Source: Aerococcus urinaehominis (GTDB lineage Bacteria > Bacillota > Bacilli > Lactobacillales > Aerococcaceae). From it: DNA of 64,000 bases. A program made the translations under genes and the position numbers. The stretch is from NCBI RefSeq assembly GCF_001543245.1, contig NZ_CP014163.1, positions 1,532,387 to 1,596,386 on the forward strand, read 5' to 3'. Every line of letters begins with the position of its first letter. The first letter of the stretch is position 1. The notes under the pieces are model-generated. The model did not search any database. It saw only the letters and a list, made by a program, of their open reading frames with translations, and was not told the DNA's origin. This document shows, piece after piece, positions 36,631 to 44,217 of the stretch.

Positions 36631-37875
36631 TTATTTTTTTGCTCGGTTAAGTTTGCTTGGCCACTTGCGATTGTTACCGTCCTGGTCTGATTGCTGGCGT
36701 TCCAGCCGCGCCTTGACCATAAAGACATACTGGGCATTAATTGGCGCTTGATCATTTTGGACATAGGCATAGCTGGAATCAGCGCGTTTATAGCGGGCCT
36801 TGGTGTTATCATCGAGATAAATTTGCAGGATCTCTAAAATTTCCTTTTTAATATAAGGGTCTAGAATCGGAAATTCAATCTCCACCCGGCGAATCATATT
36901 GCGGGTCATCATATCGGCTGATGATAGGAAGAGCCGGTCCTGGCCATTACGGTTGAAGTAGTAGATGCGACTGTGTTCTAGGAAGCGGCCCACTACTGAA
37001 ATCACTCGGATATTTTCACTCAGACCAGAAATACCTGGAATCAAGCAACAAATACCTCGGATAATCAAATCGACCTTGACCCCAGCCTGGCTGGCTTCAT
37101 AGAGTTTTTTGATGATATCCAAGGAGGTCAGCGAGTTCATCTTGGCGATGATATGGCCGTTACCATAGCGTTGGTGGCTGGCAATTTCCTCATCAATTTC
37201 TTCCATAAAGGAGTCGCGGATATCAAAGGGTGAGACGTGGAGCTGGTGGTAGTCGGGTTGGTCGGAGTAGCCAGAGAGATAGTTGAAGAAGTTAATGGCA
37301 TCCTCAATGATTTCCTGGTTGGTGGTCAAGATGCCCATGTCCGTATAGCCGCGGGCGGTCTTGTCATTGTAGTTACCCGTGCCCAGGTGGACATAGCCTT
37401 GGAAGCGGTCCTGCTTTTTCTTAATAACCAGGGCAATTTTAGAGTGGGTCTTGAGCTGGGTCATGCCATAAATGACATGGGCACCCGCTTTTTCAAGGAC
37501 CTTGGCCCATTGGACATTGTTTTCTTCATCAAAGCGGGCCTTTAATTCCACTAGCACAGTGACTTCCTTACCCAACTGGGCTGCTCGTTTTAAGGCAGCG
37601 ATAATGGGCGAGTCAGCCGACACCCGGTAGAGGGTTTGCTTGATGGCTAGGGTATTGGGATCATCAGCGGCCTGGTCGATAAATTCCACCACGGGATCAA
37701 AGGAATCATAGGGGTGGTGGAGGAAGACATCCTGCTTTTCCATCACCTTAAAGAGGTCGCGGTCATAGAGTTCGCTGGGGTAAACGGCTTTGAACGGTGG
37801 AAAGCTCTCTTCCGGATAGTAGTCCTCTAAGTAGTCGATGGCTTGGCCCAAACCAGTTAGGTCAAGGGGGGCCAT
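36631..37875 (-). pseudogene. ppk: Polyphosphate kinase, 3' part after a frameshift
   Basis: This 414-codon frame encodes the C-terminal part of Ppk1: the phosphate-binding core including [20 protein letters not shown] with the phospho-accepting His, the second catalytic His region, [20 protein letters not shown], and [20 protein letters not shown]. The first residues [20 protein letters not shown] continue the sequence broken at the end of the upstream frame. The two frames overlap by 14 bp around a run of six C (minus strand), where deletion of one base would give ...[13 protein letters not shown]. The ATG at 37875 is probably fortuitous. Ppk polymerises the gamma-phosphate of ATP into polyphosphate. 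Confidence 0.85.
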
Positions 37876-38788
37876 CCACCAGGTAGAGGTCTTGGTCTGT
37901 TAATTCCAGACTGTCCAGCAAAAAGTCGATATCGGCTTGGTCTGTGTCGGGGTTAATAAATCGCTGGTCGATTTCTATCCGCACAGCCATCCCTTGGCGA
38001 CGCTTAATCAGATAATCTTCAATCACAGCTAAAAGATCCTGGGCCCCTTCCTCCTGGATATCCAAATCAGCATTGCGGGTGATGCGGAAGAAGAAGGCAG
38101 ATTTAACTTGGTAGCCTTGGAACAGCTCGCCAATAAAGTGGCGGATAATTTCTTCAGTGTAAACCAAATAATGGTTCCCATCATGCTGGCAGGTGTGGAA
38201 TCGTTTCATCAGTTGGGGCAGAGGGACGATAGCTAGCTTTTCTTCCTGGCCAGCCTTTTTTAAACGGACAAAGAGGTTGATAACCTTGTTGTTGAGGTTG
38301 GGGAAGGGGCGGTAGGCATCAATACCGAGCGGGGTTAGAGCTGGGTAGATGTCATTAAAGGACTCCAGCTTTAATTGGTCAAGGACCTGGTCAGACAATT
38401 GGTCCACCCCTTGGAAATAGATGCCCCGGTCTTGGCACAGGGCGACCAGGTCATGATAGAGGCCGTATTGGTAGTCGACTAGTTTGTGGTTGACCTCAGC
38501 AATGGCTTGTAACTGTTGGGCAGGGGTCCACTGTTTTTTAGAATCCCTGGTTTTGACCTGCCAGTGGTCCTGGTCTTGGAGCCCCGCCACCCTAACCATC
38601 ATAAATTCATCCAGGTTAGAAGCGCCAATGGAGATAAAGCCCAAGCGTTCCAAGAGGGGGTTGCGGCTATCTTCAGCTTCCGCTAAGACCCTTTGGTTAA
38701 AGGATAGCCAGGAAATTTCCCGGTTGTCATAATAGTCAGGATTATTAAAATCGGTTATTTTTTGCTTTTCACTTGTCAAGCTAATCAT
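37862..38788 (-). pseudogene. ppk: Polyphosphate kinase, 5' part before a frameshift
   Basis: This frame encodes the N-terminal domain and head domain of Ppk1: DNREISWLSFNQRVLAEAED, PLLERLGFISIGASNLDEFM and VIPL-like VNLFVRLK segments, ending prematurely after [13 protein letters not shown]. Intact Ppk1 is about 700 residues; here about 309 plus 414 add up to that. The start is ATG 38788 or TTG 38779 (aaagg abuts the ATG, making the TTG possible). The frameshift lies in a homopolymer of six G on the plus strand (37866-37871). It may be real inactivation, slippage-based phase variation, or a sequencing error. It follows ppx on the same strand. Confidence 0.85.
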
Positions 38789-38854
38789 CCTTTCAAAAAA
38801 GTTGCTACTTACTTTCTTGACCTGCCCCCACAAGTCTGATTATCTCGCTTGGTA

Positions 38855-40387
38855 TTACTTGGCCTTAATAAAGTCGATAGCTAAGTCAGCCCCTACAATG
38901 CGTTCGATATGCTTAATCTGGTTGTTGGCCTTATTGGGCTCGGCAATCAGGTTGCCGTGGTAGTAAATTTCTAACCGGTAGTCACCCTTTTTCTTAACCA
39001 GCTTAATATCTTTGACGATATTATAGTGGGAATCGTTTAAGCATTCTGCGAACTTAATGATGCCGCCGATATGTTGCAAGCACTTGAGCTGGTCGCTCGA
39101 GAAGGTAATTGGATAGGTTTGGCTATATTGCTTGAAGAGGCCCTTGTTTTTATAGGAGGCCACTAGCGCCAAGGCTAATTGGTCCTGGTGGGAGAAGCCA
39201 AAGAGGCTAATATTAGACAGGATGTAGAAGCTGTGCTGGGAAGCGGCAGCTGGGTCGATTGCCTTGCCCAAGAAATAAGCATAGGCGCCGTAGCGCAGGA
39301 GTTCGCTTTCCTGGTCAGTTAATTTGAGCAAGCCAGCATCTATCATGGCCTGGGCTAACTCTTGGGCAATGACCATGCGCTGGGCCCCATCGGCCATGGA
39401 GAAATGGTAGCGGTCGGCCAAACGTTCCACACTTTCAGTGGCCACTTGGTTGATGTCATAGGCGCCAGGATAGCGGTCTTGGACATACTGATAGAGGATC
39501 CCTTCCCGCAAACCGTTGTTGGAGAATTTAAAGCAAGGCGCTTGGACAAAGTTAACCAGTTCAGTAAAGACGAGGCTAGCCGGCACGATAATGTCAGCCC
39601 GGTCAGCATTTAAGCCTTCTACCTTGTCCATTTGGTCCGCATCAACCTGGCCAAAATAGTCTAAAACCTTGGTCAGATCATCGGGGGCTAAAACATAGTT
39701 ATGCAGGCTACCCATGGTGTAGCCGGTTTGGGCCTGGTGAACCCGGGCCACGTTCCGGGCGGAACCACCAATGGCGATAATCGGCAGTTTTAAATCTTTC
39801 ATAAAAGGCTGGTCACTGAAGGCTGCCTGGATATAGGCCCGTGTCTTTTTAATAGCTTTTTTATCATTATGGGCCTTGCCTTGGAAGAAGAGGGATTGCA
39901 GGGTTACTGCACCAAAGGGGAAGGAGTGGGAGTGGACAATCTGCTTGTCCTTAAAGTAGGTAATTTCAGTTGACCCCCCACCGATATCGACGGTAACCGC
40001 TTCCCTGTCAGCCATGGTGTGGATGACGGCATTGAAGCCGTAGTAGGCCTCCATGGGGCCCGAAACCAAATCGATGGTGAGCCCGGTCCGTTTTTTGACC
40101 TGGTCGATGATATCATTCACATTAGCTGACTGGCGGATGGCTGCGGTGGCCTTGGGGAGAATTTGGTCGCACTTCATGATAGCGGCCTCATGGTTAAAGG
40201 CATCCATGATATCGCAAAGGCAATCAATCCCTTCCTGGCGCATGACACCGTCTTCCAGATATTGAAAGAGGCGGGCTGGGACCTTAATGTTTTGTATTTC
40301 ACGGAAGTCCAAATTATTAGCCAGCTGGAAAATGACCAGGCGGATGGTATTGGATCCGATATCAATTAGGGCAATTCTTTCTTTCAT
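38855..40387 (-). CDS. ppx: Exopolyphosphatase/Ppx-GppA family phosphatase
   Basis: A 510-residue protein. The N-terminal ASKHA domain starts RIALIDIGSNTIRLVIFQL and contains AVTVDIGGGSTEITYF and AIGGSARN, the phosphate-binding loops of Ppx/GppA. The C-terminal half is HD-like and helical. Known role: release of phosphate from polyphosphate and, in some members, hydrolysis of pppGpp. It lies just upstream of ppk on the same strand, so synthesis and breakdown of polyphosphate would be cotranscribed. Confidence 0.9.
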   Translation of the reverse strand: MKERIALIDIGSNTIRLVIFQLANNLDFREIQNIKVPARLFQYLEDGVMRQEGIDCLCDIMDAFNHEAAIMKCDQILPKATAAIRQSANVNDIIDQVKKRTGLTIDLVSGPMEAYYGFNAVIHTMADREAVTVDIGGGSTEITYFKDKQIVHSHSFPFGAVTLQSLFFQGKAHNDKKAIKKTRAYIQAAFSDQPFMKDLKLPIIAIGGSARNVARVHQAQTGYTMGSLHNYVLAPDDLTKVLDYFGQVDADQMDKVEGLNADRADIIVPASLVFTELVNFVQAPCFKFSNNGLREGILYQYVQDRYPGAYDINQVATESVERLADRYHFSMADGAQRMVIAQELAQAMIDAGLLKLTDQESELLRYGAYAYFLGKAIDPAAASQHSFYILSNISLFGFSHQDQLALALVASYKNKGLFKQYSQTYPITFSSDQLKCLQHIGGIIKFAECLNDSHYNIVKDIKLVKKKGDYRLEIYYHGNLIAEPNKANNQIKHIERIVGADLAIDFIKAK

Positions 40388-40424
40388 AAAGCTACCTTCC
40401 TAACTAGACTTGCGACAGGCAATT

Positions 40425-41318
40425 TTACTGGTTAAATTTTTCTCTAGTTTGGGTCATTGCCAAGCTGCGTTCAATGGCCTTAGCGACACCGGCATGACGG
40501 TTGGATTCAGTCCGGTACTTGGCGTGTTTAAAGACACCCTCCTCGGCGTTACCCATGGCATAAGAATAGCCAGCGATCTCCAGCATCGGGACATCGTTAT
40601 AGTTGTCACCAATGGTCATGGTCTTGTCTAAGTTGTAACCATGGGCTTCGGCATAACGCTTGATGGCCTCACCCTTGGTGGCAGTTTTATGGGAAACTTC
40701 CATATTATAAAAGAAGGAAGAGGTGATATAGATATCCTGGTAGCTGGCTTCTAAATCATTCCAGGTGGCTGCTAGGGCTGGTTGACCAGCTGGATCGACG
40801 AAGGTAATTTTGACAATTTTTTGCCCTTCCTTATCAATCAGGTCAGCCAGATTATCCCGGTATTCGATGCTATCAACCTCATGGGACTGGGTAGCTCGCT
40901 GGCTGGCTTCCTCCAGACTCAGTTCAGGGTTTTGGGCCACAATGAGGGTAGCAATCATCTTGATCCGGTCTTCTCTAGAAGAAGAATAAACATTTTCGGC
41001 AGTCATGGCTTCCAGGTAGAAACCGCGGTCATAACCCATTGCCAGGATTCGTTTGGCCTGGTCATCATCTAAGGCGATTTCAAATTCCACTTGGCCGTCA
41101 CGGTCGAATTGGATGGCACCATTGAGGCCAATAATCGGACAGCGGATACCGGCATTGTCTAAGGGAATCTTGGCTTCTTTAAAGTTACGTCCCGTACAAA
41201 CTACAAAGGGAATGCCGAGACTATAGGTTTCTTTAATGGCATCAATGTTTTCCTGGGGGATTTCCAGGGTCTGGTCTAAGAGGGTACCGTCCATATCGGA
41301 AGCAATAAATTCTAGCAT
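40425..41318 (-). CDS. Cof-type HAD superfamily phosphatase
   Basis: A 297-residue HAD-IIB (Cof) hydrolase. Motif I is DMDGTLLD with the nucleophile Asp at about 8, motif II is VVCTGRNF, motif III uses Lys in SHKTATKGEAIKRYAEAHG, and motif IV is TIGDNYNDVPMLEIAG. These enzymes dephosphorylate sugar phosphates or cofactors; the substrate is not predictable. aaaggag-like sequence precedes ATG 41318. The upstream gap to ung (41319-41482) shows no gene. Confidence 0.92.
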   Translation of the reverse strand: MLEFIASDMDGTLLDQTLEIPQENIDAIKETYSLGIPFVVCTGRNFKEAKIPLDNAGIRCPIIGLNGAIQFDRDGQVEFEIALDDDQAKRILAMGYDRGFYLEAMTAENVYSSSREDRIKMIATLIVAQNPELSLEEASQRATQSHEVDSIEYRDNLADLIDKEGQKIVKITFVDPAGQPALAATWNDLEASYQDIYITSSFFYNMEVSHKTATKGEAIKRYAEAHGYNLDKTMTIGDNYNDVPMLEIAGYSYAMGNAEEGVFKHAKYRTESNRHAGVAKAIERSLAMTQTREKFNQ

Positions 41319-41482
41319 GGTTTTAACTCCTTTTTAAATCAAAACAACGACTTCTTTAAGCTCATTTTAACATGTTTTGCTATACTAAACTAGGAGAAGC
41401 AAAAGGGTGTCTTAAAAGTCACTTAAGGCTGAATCGATGATGCTGACTAATAGTGATTGAATGCATGTATAAAGGAGTAATT

Positions 41483-42160
41483 ATGATTCCACAACTTGAG
41501 GGTTTAGTTTGGCAGGACCGCTTGGCAGCCTGCCTGGCTCAGCCAAAAATAAAGCAACTGGCAGATTTTGTTGCCCAAGAACGGGCCCATTACACGGTAT
41601 ATCCACCATCCCGTGACGTCTTTCACGCCTACCAGCTCACCGACTATGACCAGGTCAAGGTGGTCATTCTGGGCCAAGACCCCTATCACGGGCCTAATCA
41701 AGCCCAGGGTCTGGCATTTTCGGTCCAACGTGGCGTCAAGGTCCCGCCATCCTTGCGTAATATCTACCAGGAATTAGCCAGCGACCTAGGCATTGCCCCA
41801 GCTCAACATGGTGATTTAACATCCTGGGCCCAGCAGGGGGTCTTTTTATTAAATACCGTGCTGACGGTTCGGGCTGGAGAGGCCAACTCCCACCGCGGTC
41901 AGGGTTGGGAGTTAGTCACTGATGAAACTATCCGCCAACTTAACCAGCGTGACCAGCCCATTGTTTTTATCTTGTGGGGTAAGCCAGCCCAGACTAAGCG
42001 GGCCTTAATCGATGAGCGTCGTCATGCGGTGATTACTGCGCCGCATCCGAGTCCCTTGTCAGCCTACCGGGGTTTTTTCGGCAGTCGGCCCTTCTCACAA
42101 ACCAATAAAATACTTGAAGCCAGTGGCCAAAAGCCTATTGATTGGCAGCTGCCGGAATAA
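41483..42160 (+). CDS. ung: Uracil-DNA glycosylase, family 1
   Basis: A 225-residue DNA repair enzyme that removes uracil from DNA. The catalytic motif GQDPYHGPNQAQGLAFSV has the catalytic Asp at about 66. The stretch VFLLNTVLTVRAGEANSHRG and the DNA-intercalation motif HPSPLSAYRGFFGSRPFS are also intact. ATG 41483 follows aaaggag; in-frame ATGs upstream have no such site. Confidence 0.96.
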   Translation: MIPQLEGLVWQDRLAACLAQPKIKQLADFVAQERAHYTVYPPSRDVFHAYQLTDYDQVKVVILGQDPYHGPNQAQGLAFSVQRGVKVPPSLRNIYQELASDLGIAPAQHGDLTSWAQQGVFLLNTVLTVRAGEANSHRGQGWELVTDETIRQLNQRDQPIVFILWGKPAQTKRALIDERRHAVITAPHPSPLSAYRGFFGSRPFSQTNKILEASGQKPIDWQLPE

Positions 42161-42171
42161 CTTTTAGTTAA

Positions 42172-42205
42172 AAAGGAGTTGGAAACCTAAAGTTCCAACT
42201 CCTTT
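42172..42205. terminator. Terminator after ung
   Basis: Perfect stem aaaggagttggaa (42172-42184) with ttccaactccttt (42193-42205) around an 8-nt loop. Confidence 0.9.
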
Positions 42206-42244
42206 GCTTGTTTATGATCTAAATCTTACTAGTTATTGCCACAG

Positions 42245-42418
42245 CTAATCCTTTGGCTTTCTAAAAATTAAGCCGATAAAATAAGCTAGGACCAAAAAGC
42301 CGATATTAAACCAGATTAAATAATTAAAATCGGTCAGCGAATTTAGACAAATATACAGGCCTAAAATCAGCAGAGCTAAGATAGTCGTCTTGAGGCCCTG
42401 CCTTACCGATACCGGCAA
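42245..42418 (-). pseudogene. Small two-helix membrane protein, probably a remnant
   Basis: A 57-codon frame on the minus strand reads as two hydrophobic segments: TTILALLILGLYICLNSL and FNIGFLVLAYFIGLIF, ending RKPKD. Membrane-protein-like composition makes it unlikely to be chance. The only start available is TTG 42418, with no Shine-Dalgarno, and the frame closes at a TAA just upstream. A partial hairpin-repeat unit abuts its 5' side, so the original beginning may have been lost by deletion. Unknown family. Confidence 0.35.
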
Positions 42419-42430
42419 AACAAGTTCTTA

Positions 42431-42609
42431 AGCGGTAAAATTCGCAACCTTCCAGTGGTGCATTCCTGAGCGCCAGCCCTCACACCCTTTTTAGTCGGGT
42501 TCGAAAAAGCTGAACTGAAGTCCTTTCATAAAATCCGCCGCAATATCTGCGATATTGGGCGTCTTTTATTCCAAGGATTCAGTTCAAAGCGCTTTTTCTC
42601 ACACCCTTT
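42431..42609 (-). repeat. Stop-codon-adjacent hairpin repeat array B (one full unit plus partial unit)
   Basis: Read on the minus strand, it starts directly after the copY stop TAA: aaagggtgtgag at 42609. The full unit has arms gaaaaagc / gctttttc and gaactga / tcagttc, and a centre caatatc / gatattg. The next agggtgtgag comes 119 bp later (42488), after the linker gaacccgactaaaa. The second unit stops about halfway, near 42431. Confidence 0.8.
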
Positions 42610-43044
42610 TTAGCTATGTTGGTGGCAGTTGCACTGACCGGGTTGGCAGGAACAAGGCACTTGGTCTACCAATTTTTTTGCCTCTAGGCAGGCGAGAATT
42701 TGATCGTGGCCAGCCTGGTCCAGATCAACCTGGTTGATGACTTCCATGACTAATTTGTAGCCATTTTTTTTGCAGGTGTGGTCAGTCAGCTGGTTGATAC
42801 TCTCGGCTAGGGCCTGACTTTCAGAAATGGCGGCCTGGTAGCGGTAATAGTTTTTTTTCTTTTGGGTTTTTACCCAACCTTTTTTAACTAGACGAGCTAG
42901 CAGGGTTTTTATGGTGGTTGCCTGCCAGTCGTTAAAGGCGGTGGCGGCTTGGATGATGGCCTTGCTTTGGCTATCAGGATGGGCCCAGATTATCCGCATG
43001 ATTTCCCATTCCGCTGGGCTGATCATCTCAGCAGTTTCAGACAT
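42610..43044 (-). CDS. copY: Copper-responsive repressor CopY
   Basis: A 144-residue BlaI/CopY-family repressor. The N-terminal winged helix reads ISPAEWEIMRIIWAHPDSQS and TTIKTLLARLVKKGWVKTQK. The C-terminus has the diagnostic metal motif CxCxxxxCxC (CSCQPGQCNC), followed by HQHS. Zn-CopY represses and Cu(I) releases it. Two cop boxes lie in front of copA. The hydrolase gene ends 31 bp upstream on the same strand, so copY is probably cotranscribed with it. Confidence 0.95.
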   Translation of the reverse strand: MSETAEMISPAEWEIMRIIWAHPDSQSKAIIQAATAFNDWQATTIKTLLARLVKKGWVKTQKKKNYYRYQAAISESQALAESINQLTDHTCKKNGYKLVMEVINQVDLDQAGHDQILACLEAKKLVDQVPCSCQPGQCNCHQHS

Positions 43045-43075
43045 TTCACATAACCTCCTTGGTCGCTGTAATCAT

Positions 43076-44026
43076 TTATTGGTCAAGCCAGGTATTTAAC
43101 CAGTTTAAGATATCCTGGTAGACAGCCTGGGCCCCGCTATACTGAAGTACCTCGTGGCCCTTGTTGGGGTAAACCAGCAAGCGGGCTGACTGGACAGGAG
43201 AAGCCTGGACCTGGTTAGCCAAGCGGTCCAGGTCACGGCCACCGTTTACCAGTGGGTCTTTTAATCCCCCGATAATCAGGAGTTTTAGTTGGGGGTCCAG
43301 GCGTTTGGCCCAACTTGGCCGCGTGGCCCGACTAGCTAGTTTCACTAATTCCGCAAAGCCATTATTGGTGAAGGGAAAGGCCGCCAGGGGAAAGTCATGA
43401 GTCTGGCCGGGTGCGGGGGGATACCAGAGGGGGTTGTCAGTCATGACGCCATCCTTGGTTTTGACTAGACCACCACCAAAGAGCTGGCGGTGGATGGCAT
43501 AGTTAACCGCCTGGGGCTGGTAGAGGTTAAGCAGGTCAGCTACTTGGCCACCTAAAAAATATAGGAGGGAAGTGGCATTGGTGCCAGTTAAAATGCTGGC
43601 ATCGACCTGGTTGCTGTACTGGTCCAGGAACAGGCGGGTAATATAAGACCCCATGGAATGGCCGAGGATAATATAAGCTAGGCCAGGAAACCGATCCTGG
43701 TTGGCTTGGACCACCCGCCTTAAATCTTCAACCAAATCACGGCTGGCCTGACGACTGCCAAAGTAACCCAAACGCTGGTTGGCTTTGGCCAGGGGCCCGT
43801 GGCCAATATGGTCGTGGCCCACCACTACAAAGCCTTGCCGGCTAAACCAGTTGGCTAAGTCCTGGTAGCGGGTAGCATGTTCCGACATACCGTGGACGAT
43901 ATGGATGATGGCCCGGGGTTTACGGTTGGTTGCTGGCCAGACATAATAGGGGATATAGGGGCGGTCAGGCAAACTAGATGGCAAATTGGTATAAGTTTGG
44001 TAAGGGACTTGCTGGTTCTTGGTCAT
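43076..44026 (-). CDS. Alpha/beta hydrolase, monoacylglycerol-lipase-like
   Basis: A 316-residue alpha/beta hydrolase. Motifs are AIIHIVHGMSEHATRYQDLA (oxyanion loop), LGHSMGSYITRLFLD (nucleophile Ser), Asp in LKDPLVNG and His in NKGHEVLQY. The pattern matches monoacylglycerol lipase/lysophospholipase-like PldB/YtpA proteins. I used ATG 44026, with gaggtg upstream; an ATG 12 nt earlier is in frame. It lies between copY and the copA operator region, an unusual place for a lipase. The cop boxes could also act on its promoter. Confidence 0.85.
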   Translation of the reverse strand: MTKNQQVPYQTYTNLPSSLPDRPYIPYYVWPATNRKPRAIIHIVHGMSEHATRYQDLANWFSRQGFVVVGHDHIGHGPLAKANQRLGYFGSRQASRDLVEDLRRVVQANQDRFPGLAYIILGHSMGSYITRLFLDQYSNQVDASILTGTNATSLLYFLGGQVADLLNLYQPQAVNYAIHRQLFGGGLVKTKDGVMTDNPLWYPPAPGQTHDFPLAAFPFTNNGFAELVKLASRATRPSWAKRLDPQLKLLIIGGLKDPLVNGGRDLDRLANQVQASPVQSARLLVYPNKGHEVLQYSGAQAVYQDILNWLNTWLDQ

Positions 44027-44082
44027 AGGGCACCTCATTATTAGTTTTACTATCGTTTAATTGGCTTTTTTATATTTTAGAC

Positions 44083-44092
44083 GACATTTGTA
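44083..44092. promoter_or_regulatory. Cop box 1 (CopY operator)
   Basis: gacatttgta matches the cop box consensus KACANNTGTA. It overlaps the -35 element (TAGACA, 44091-44096) of the copA promoter. Confidence 0.8.
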
Positions 44093-44119
44093 GACAAAGC
44101 AAGTTCAGGGTGTTATGAT
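44091..44119 (+). promoter_or_regulatory. copA promoter
   Basis: TAGACA (44091-44096), 17-bp spacer, TATGAT (44114-44119). It is flanked on both sides by cop boxes, so CopY binding would block RNA polymerase. Confidence 0.7.
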
Positions 44120-44129
44120 TACAAGTGTA
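44120..44129. promoter_or_regulatory. Cop box 2 (CopY operator)
   Basis: tacaagtgta fits KACANNTGTA exactly and lies immediately after the -10 element. It is 37 bp from box 1. Confidence 0.85.
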
Positions 44130-44217
44130 GTCAAAGTTTTCAAGATATAATCTGACTAAAGACTGGTGGTTTGACCTGGCTTGAGCCAGGGACCAGCCAG
44201 CTAAGGAGGAAATCAAT

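Noticed and set aside
36631-38788. Programmed ribosomal frameshift in ppk
   Set aside because: No known programmed frameshift exists in this family, and no slippery heptamer with a downstream structure was seen; the plain six-base homopolymer is better explained by mutation or sequencing error.
41395-41440. Further copy of the stop-adjacent repeat (aaaagggtgtc)
   Set aside because: Only the short string agggtgt is shared; no hairpin arms or linker follow, and it lies upstream of ung, not after a stop codon.
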